Source: Inia geoffrensis
Taxonomy: Eukaryota > Chordata > Mammalia > Artiodactyla > Iniidae
Assembly: GCA_036417435.1 (NCBI GenBank)
Contig: CM070905.1
Coordinates: 64,807,092 to 64,871,091 of the forward strand
Direction: 5' to 3'
DNA length: 64,000 nucleotides
Part shown: in pieces, positions 59,201 through 64,000 of the stretch
Layout: each line of letters starts with the position of its first letter
Numbering within the stretch: the stretch's first letter is position 1
Made by a program: the position numbers and the translations under genes
Notes under the pieces: model-generated
The model's input: the letters and a program-made list of their open reading frames with translations, nothing else
The model's database searches: none
Told to the model about the DNA's origin: nothing

Positions 59201-62200
59201 ATCAGTAATGACAGCATCCATCTCCATCAAGGAGGTATACCTGCTAAGGGGTCCTGAACACTCTTTGGTCAAGACACCTCTTCTTGAGAGTGCTCAAAGA
59301 AACTGCTATTTTTTGATGAAGCAGCCTGGTATAATGGAAAATTCATGGCAAGTTATATACTGTAAATTGTATGGTATGTGAATCACACCCTAATAAAGCT
59401 GTCCCCCACCCTTTTTGACATTGCAAGGATTTTTTCTTTGTATGCAAAAATTTTACAGGTAAGTAAAGCTGTGTCTGGGGAATCGATGGTCTCAGATTTT
59501 CAACTACATGGATGGACCTTAAGGGCATTATGCTAAGTGAGATAAGTGAGACAAGAGAAAGACAAATACTGTATGATATCACTTAAATGGAATCTAAAAA
59601 ACCTGAACTTGTAAAAACAGAAAGTAGAATGGTGGCTACCATGGGATGGGGGGGCGGTGGGGAAATTAGGGAGATGTTAAAGGTACAAACTTACCACTAC
59701 TAGATCAACAAGTTCTGGAGATTTAATACACAATATAGTGATTATAGTCAACAATACTTTATTATAAACTTCAAAGTTGCTAAGGAACTATCTCTTGATT
59801 GTTCTCAACACAAAAAAGTGATAATTATGTAACATGATAAAGGTGTTAGCTAACACTACTGTAGTAATCATAGTGTAATACATAAATGCATCAAACAACA
59901 AGTTGTACACCTCGAGCTTAAACAACGTTGCACGTCAATCATGTAGCAATAAAACAAATTAAAAAAAGTAAATGGCCTCAGTCCATGAAGTCATTCTTTG
60001 GAAGCGTAGTTTCACAAACCAGTTTTCCAGAAAGATGTTAGAAAGTTTATCTAGAAGATTTATGGTAAAATATAAGTTTCAACTTATTTTCATTTCTTCC
60101 TACTAATTCTCAGCTGAAATATGTCAACCATACCAAGAAGAAAGAACAGCCAACCAAACCAGCCTAGATTAGTGCTATTCAAAGTGTAGTCCATGGACCA
60201 ACAGCATCAACATCCTCTGAAACCTTATTAGAAATGCAAATTCTCAGCCTCTGCAACAGATCAACTGAATCAGAATCTCAGGGGATGGAGCTGAAGAAGA
60301 TGCCTATGTATACTGAGGTTTGAGAACCACTGCACTACACTACCCAAGAACAAAGAAAATATTAAACAAGAACTCTATACTCTTTTTTTTTTTAGTCGAA
60401 TCAGTAGAATTGAGACATTATCTTCATTTCACAGAGAGTCTAAAGCCTGAGTAAAATCCTTAGAAAAAATATTAGAAAAATATGCCATTCTAATTTCACA
60501 GAACAATCTAGCAATTCTTCTAAGTTCATTGTAACAGAATCTTACTTGCAGATCCAATTTCAAAAAGAACCTACCCCATGACAAAGTTTATTAAAATACA
60601 ATTTCCAGCAATTTTGAAGCAATTTTGTAGCTTACCTTGTACTGATCATTGGGACCCAGTTTGTTCCAGGGTTCTGGGTTATTCTTTTTGTCCCAACTAA
60701 AAGAAATAAAATTATAACTGTTAGAGTAATAAAACACTATTTAAAACAGTCTTGTACTCAAGAAGCTAACATTTCAAATATATTAATCCCACTTCCTATC
60801 AGGTGAAGAACGGTGTTATTTTCATTATGGAGTTGAGAGATAGGATTCATAATAAGCAATCTCACGTAATCAATCAGAAAAAGGTACAACACAGAGGCTC
60901 TTGGGGCAGTTGTCCTTGTCCCTATCCCTGTCACAAAAAAACTTTACACTTGGCTTTTACTAGTGTTTTCTATTTCATCAATGAAGTGATATATAGAAAA
61001 CTGCACAGAAAAACAATGAAACAACCTTTTCCATGCCTGTTCTTTTACAACTTCAAAAAGAAGCATTCCCTATTGTGGAACACAGGCAAAAAACACTTAA
61101 ACATACCAGCAACCCTGACTGTTTTATAAAAAGTTATTATTATTTCGATCCTCACGTTACAAAATAGGTATTAGCAGTTCTACTCAAGCAATGAGAAAAT
61201 GAGACTCAGAGAAGTTTAGATAATTTCATGAACCAGAAAAAGTAAATGACAACAGTAGAACCGGGATCTGAACTTACTGTATGACAACAAATTTCAGGTT
61301 CGTTCTACTACTTGATGCTGCCTCCCTAGAAAGGCTGTGGCTCCTGAATCAGTCTGATAAACCATCAAAGTTCTAAACATTTTCAAGCACTTACCTGACA
61401 TCTGGATTGAACAACGCCAGGCGCAAAACATACAGTGCTGCTCCAGTACCTCCCGCTCCAATAAATAGGAAGAGGGGGATCAACTGGAACCAAAAACAAA
61501 ATAGACAAGAATCAAGAATCATCTTCAAATACCTACATACTGATAAAAATAAACAGAAAGACTACAGTAGTTTCTACACATTGATTTCCAAGTCTCAAGC
61601 CACCTTTTAATTTTTTAAAAAACTTTAACAGCTTTATGGAGGTTTAATTTACATGCCATAAAATTCATTAATTTCAAGTATGAAACCACCAATGATTTGT
61701 AGTAAATTTATAAAGTTGTACAACCATCCCACGATACAATTTTAGAACATTCTCATCACCCCAAGAATCTCTCATGGCCACTGCAGTCACTCCCCATCCC
61801 CCCACCCAGCCTCAGGCAACCACTAATCTGCATTCTATCTCTATAGTTTTACCTTCTCTTCAAACCGTCTTTTTAATCTTGTCTTAAAATTTGAAAAAAG
61901 ATAGACCTCATATTGAGATAAGATTTCTTGTAACTACATTCAAAAGAAAGAAATGTAATTTCCAAAGGATGTAAAGATAATTCTGGTTTAAATGTGGAAA
62001 AAGTTACATTCAAATTTTAAATTTTCCCAGAAAATATATCGCCTTCTTCACTTAATATTTATACATCACTCCCATTAAATTTCCCAGTTTCTTTCAACTC
62101 AAGGCTTGCAAAACAAGCTCTTGGCAAATTATTTAAGCTTGCTTCGATACAGACGTTACGAAAAATAAAAATTCTGTTAAATACAGAGTCTGAATGAGCA

Positions 62201-62914
62201 AACAGAAACACACCTATTATAAATACCGGTTTTACGCATAATCTCTGAAAACGTACTGCTACCAACGCTTAATGCGTCGTTAGGCAACTGGGTTTAAGAT
62301 AAAAATTAAATACTGCGTAATTGATTTTTAGGGCCACAGCACGTTTATATGCAGGGGAAAATGTGAGATACAAAAGAACTCAACTGCGATTAAACTCCAC
62401 ACTACAAAAATCCTCCCAAATATCAAGACGTCCAGATAAACTGAGCATTCCAAGATCAGAGACCCTCATATTTGCCTCAAAGCCTCATGGTGCAATGCAG
62501 TGAATACGAGACTCTAAACAGCACAACAAATAGGGTGCCTGACCTTTCCTGGTCTTTAACCCACACAACGCACAACTATCCCTCTTGGTCCGACCAATCT
62601 GCAAGAGGACGCGCGCCCACCACACTGTTCCAACATTTTATTTTCCTCGAGAAAGTCCTTCACCTTCCGTGTGCCAGGCCAAACCCCGCAATGCAAGGCC
62701 TGGAAGGTCAGAGCTCAAGGTCCTGGGGCAACCAGCAGAATAGGACAAAGTGAGACCGGGTCCAGCCCCGAGGAACGTTAAAAGGCTGCGAAGGAGAAAG
62801 CTCAGGGGAGGCAGCCGCAACCCGACACAGGATGCACAAGTGAAAACACTGGGAAAGGGTTTAAGAACTTACGCTAGGATGTTTCTTGGCCTGACCGATG
62901 ATCTGGCGGATCAT
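56184..62914 (-). CDS. NDUFA4: NDUFA4 (COXFA4), cytochrome c oxidase-associated subunit, 4 coding exons
   Basis: Small mitochondrial inner-membrane protein, first assigned to complex I and later shown to belong to cytochrome c oxidase (complex IV). The coding exons on the minus strand are 62873-62914, 61395-61483, 60636-60696 and 56184-56240. They total 249 nt, which is 82 codons plus TAA. All introns are GT-AG. The product starts [14 protein letters not shown], has a Gly/Ala-rich membrane segment at about residues 15-39, then a conserved matrix or intermembrane tail with [15 protein letters not shown] at residues 50-64, and ends KKEGPDF. Length and sequence match mammalian NDUFA4 (81-82 aa). 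The start has G at -3, and the exons remain in frame with no damage, so the gene looks functional. The paralogue NDUFA4L2 is unlikely given the close match of exons 3 and 4 to NDUFA4. Confidence 0.97.
57585..57765 (-). repeat. MIR SINE, antisense, in NDUFA4 intron 3
   Basis: Degenerate match to the reverse of MIR. It reads from the CAGGCAC-like block through ACACTGAAGATCAAG to a GGCTTGCCAGAAGC-like part. Confidence 0.6.
58068..58400 (-). repeat. Old MaLR/MLT-type LTR relic, antisense
   Basis: Begins TGTATTAGTTAGCTTCTGCT, typical of the reversed end of old mammalian LTRs. It continues through a block with CAAGTCACATGGCCAAAT. A related block is seen near 33.78-33.98 kb. The family name is uncertain. 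Confidence 0.45.
59340..59962 (+). mobile_element. L1 3'-end fragments in NDUFA4 intron 3
   Basis: 59340-59400 resembles one L1 tail (GTGAATCACACCCTAATAAA). 59505-59962 is another L1 end, covering the last ORF2 codons (TGCTAAGTGAGATAAG) and the 3' untranslated region, and ending CAATAAAACAAATTAAAAAA. Both are heavily diverged and non-coding. Confidence 0.7.
60165..60345 (-). mobile_element. MER20-like hAT-Charlie DNA transposon
   Basis: Contains the typical internal blocks: AAGTGTAGTCCATGGACCA, GCATCAACATCCTC, ATTAGAAATGCAAATTCTCA and, at the far end, TTTGAGAACCACTGC. About 180 bp long, as expected for MER20, with diverged ends. Confidence 0.75.
60636..60696 (-). CDS. NDUFA4: NDUFA4 coding exon 3
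   Basis: A 61-nt exon with acceptor AG at 60698-60697 and donor GTAAG at 60635-60631. It completes Ser44 and encodes [20 protein letters not shown], the most conserved part of the protein. Confidence 0.96.
60697..61394 (-). other. NDUFA4: NDUFA4 intron 2
   Basis: A 698-bp GT-AG intron. Its upper half is occupied by an antisense MIR at about 61125-61330. No other element is recognised. Confidence 0.9.
61125..61330 (-). repeat. MIR SINE, antisense, in NDUFA4 intron 2
   Basis: Runs from TTATTATTATT through a GAGAAAATGAGACTCAGAGAAG core to GAACCGGGATCTGAAC. This is the reversed order of MIR blocks. Confidence 0.7.
61395..61483 (-). CDS. NDUFA4: NDUFA4 coding exon 2 (transmembrane segment)
   Basis: An 89-nt exon between an AG acceptor (61485-61484) and a GTAAGT donor (61394-61389). 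It encodes residues 15-43 and the first two bases of codon 44. The segment [19 protein letters not shown] is the single predicted membrane helix, and it is followed by RLALFNPDV. Confidence 0.96.
61484..62872 (-). other. NDUFA4: NDUFA4 intron 1
   Basis: A 1.39-kb GT-AG intron. It contains an old antisense L1 3' end at about 61608-61870. From about 62.58 kb the base composition becomes GC- and CpG-richer as the intron enters the promoter-proximal island. Confidence 0.9.
61608..61870 (-). mobile_element. Old L1 3' end, antisense, in NDUFA4 intron 1
   Basis: Has the typical reversed 3'-end blocks of mammalian L1M elements: a GCTTTATGGAGGTTTAATTT start, a GTTGTACAACCATCCC middle and a CCTCAGGCAACCACTAATCT end. 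Confidence 0.75.
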
Positions 62915-63130
62915 GGCTGCGACAGAAAACTCGAGCCCAGACGGAGAGAACTATAAACTTGCAAAGGCCAGCACTGAACAGCCTTCGCGCCGAGGAACGG
63001 CGGACGTCCAAAGTCACGCAGCACCTCCTACCTGAAGGGCCCCTGCCTCGGAGGACGGCTTGCGACAGGAGGGCCCGGATAAAGCTGTCCTAAACAGTGC
63101 CTGTTTTGATCCAGCAGCTCTCGCGCCCGC
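62580..63130 (-). promoter_or_regulatory. NDUFA4: NDUFA4 CpG-rich promoter and 5' untranslated region
   Basis: CpG content rises sharply around exon 1, in contrast to the CpG-poor intergenic DNA. The 5' untranslated region lies directly above 62914 on the minus strand. The start site is inferred at about 62990-63050, because no TATA box is evident at a suitable distance. A TATA-less CpG promoter fits a housekeeping respiratory-chain gene. Confidence 0.75.
62873..62914 (-). CDS. NDUFA4: NDUFA4 coding exon 1
   Basis: Fourteen codons from the ATG at 62914-62912 to Ser14, followed directly by a GTAAGT donor at 62872-62867. The upstream context GCAGCC before ATG is a good Kozak match. Residue 2 is Ile. 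The encoded N-terminus is short, basic and without a cleavable mitochondrial presequence, as is known for this family. Confidence 0.96.
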
Positions 63131-63254
63131 CTACCCTGTCCAAACCAACAGCGTTCAACTGCAAAGTGAAACATTCTCATTCCTATGCTACTCATACTTC
63201 TGATGGGTAATTTTTTTGCGTCAAAAATAGAATCCTTCGATTGACTACACAGGC

Positions 63255-63520
63255 ACTTGCTCGGTAGGCCCCGTGTTTAAAGACGGGGAGGACAGGCGGA
63301 CGCACGGGCCTCGCGCTCTGCGAGCTGGGTCCTTTTGCTAGCCTCCCGAGAGCCGGGTCCGTGCGCCGACACGCTGGGGACGCGCGTGCGGGTCGCGCGC
63401 AGGCCGCTGTGACCGCCGCTGAGGGAGCTGCGAGGCGCCTTTGGCTGCTGAGCGCCGGGCGTCTGGAGGGCAGGTCGAGTCTCTAGCCGCTGAGGTCAGC
63501 GACTGCGGTTTAAAACTACT
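63255..63520. promoter_or_regulatory. Dense CpG island upstream of NDUFA4
   Basis: More than 30 CpG dinucleotides in about 265 bp, by far the densest in the window. It is separated from the exon-1 CpG cluster by about 120 bp of AT-rich sequence. A GCGCGTGCGG string near 63382-63391 resembles an NRF-1-type site, and NRF-1 is a known regulator of respiratory genes. The island probably belongs to the NDUFA4 promoter and could also drive a divergent plus-strand transcript; the latter is inference. Confidence 0.65.
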
Positions 63521-64000
63521 GCAGCTGCATCCTGTCCTTGACTGTCGTTTACGGGCAGAAATTAGAAACTAGTGAATGACTTACAGATGGCAGTTGTCCT
63601 GTCCGTGTGATCTGTAAACAGTTCCTGATCCTCGCTTAAGTGTTCAACGCTGCAAAGACCCCGGGCCTGAAATTGAATTCTGAAAATATGTTTTTATTGG
63701 TCGTGTCGCTACACATAATCTTTTCCTGTACCCCAATACAATTGTCATTTATCTGTTTGCTTTTGTTTTTTTAACCCGAAAGTCTTCCCTGAGACAGGCT
63801 TTAGTGGACACTCTGAACCCCCTCCAGCCCCATACGTAACTTAAAGCATCAATCAAATGATCACACAAGTAATTGGGCCTGGAAAGAATAGGAAAAGTCA
63901 CCTCTGAAAAAGTAATGTTAGACCTGAAGTAGAAGTTAACTGAGTGAAAGGAAGTATGTAGATACACAGAAGAGAGGTAATCGGAGTGACGGTCTGAAAC
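63521..64000. other. Upstream flank of NDUFA4, no gene
   Basis: Moderately AT-rich sequence to the right edge. The minus-strand frame at 63749-63967 has no recognisable features. In other mammals PHF14 lies further in this direction, but none of its exons is seen here. Confidence 0.5.

Larger units (their letters stand above)
56241..60635 (-). other. NDUFA4: NDUFA4 intron 3
   Basis: A 4.4-kb GT-AG intron. It holds an old MIR (about 57.6-57.77 kb), a MaLR-type LTR relic (about 58.07-58.40 kb), two L1 3'-end pieces (59.34-59.96 kb) and a MER20-like DNA transposon (60.17-60.35 kb). The rest, including 56.25-57.58 kb and 58.4-59.3 kb, is AT-rich DNA in which I see no other feature. Confidence 0.9.

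Noticed and set aside
62321..62956. Overlapping plus-strand frames in the CpG-rich exon-1 region
   Set aside because: CpG-rich DNA has few stop codons by chance, and the frames cross the NDUFA4 exon in antisense.

Overview
This window is nuclear DNA from a mammal, most likely a cetacean (whale or dolphin). The best clue is eight tRNA-derived SINEs of the two types that RepeatMasker-style annotation calls CHR-1-like and CHR-2-like. They start with a GGCTTCCCTGGTGG-type head, carry a B-box-like GGTTCG core, end in A-rich tails and are mostly flanked by target-site duplications. The window also has many artiodactyl-type L1 elements, old mammalian MIR, L2, MaLR and DNA-transposon relics, CpG depletion outside one island, and a spliced gene with GT-AG introns.

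The only host protein-coding gene I can support is NDUFA4 (also called COXFA4), on the minus strand at about 56.0-63.0 kb. All four coding exons are present and join to an intact 82-residue frame, with a CpG-rich promoter at the right edge. In other mammals NDUFA4 lies beside PHF14 and next to a large gene-poor tract, which fits the remaining 56 kb being intergenic.

Layout. 1-7.5 kb: a stack of L1 copies, one with a 5' inversion, carrying three SINEs. 7.5-10 kb: one more SINE, then AT-rich unique DNA. 10.0-13.1 kb: a class I endogenous retrovirus (ERV) remnant that behaves as an L1-mobilised RNA copy: 13-bp target duplication, end at the R polyadenylation site followed by an A tail, no U5, and an inverted 5' portion. 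13-34 kb: gene-free AT-rich DNA with scattered MIR, L2 and LTR pieces, three SINEs and a complex AT satellite at 25.55-25.80 kb. 34.3-38.6 kb: an old L1 split by a solitary LTR and by a younger antisense L1. 39-55 kb: further L1, L2, MaLR and DNA-transposon remnants. 55-64 kb: NDUFA4 and its promoter.

Apart from NDUFA4, the open reading frames are either parts of retroelements or chance frames. I found no RNA gene, CRISPR array, operon or gene cluster. The retrotransposed ERV copy is the most unusual structure seen.
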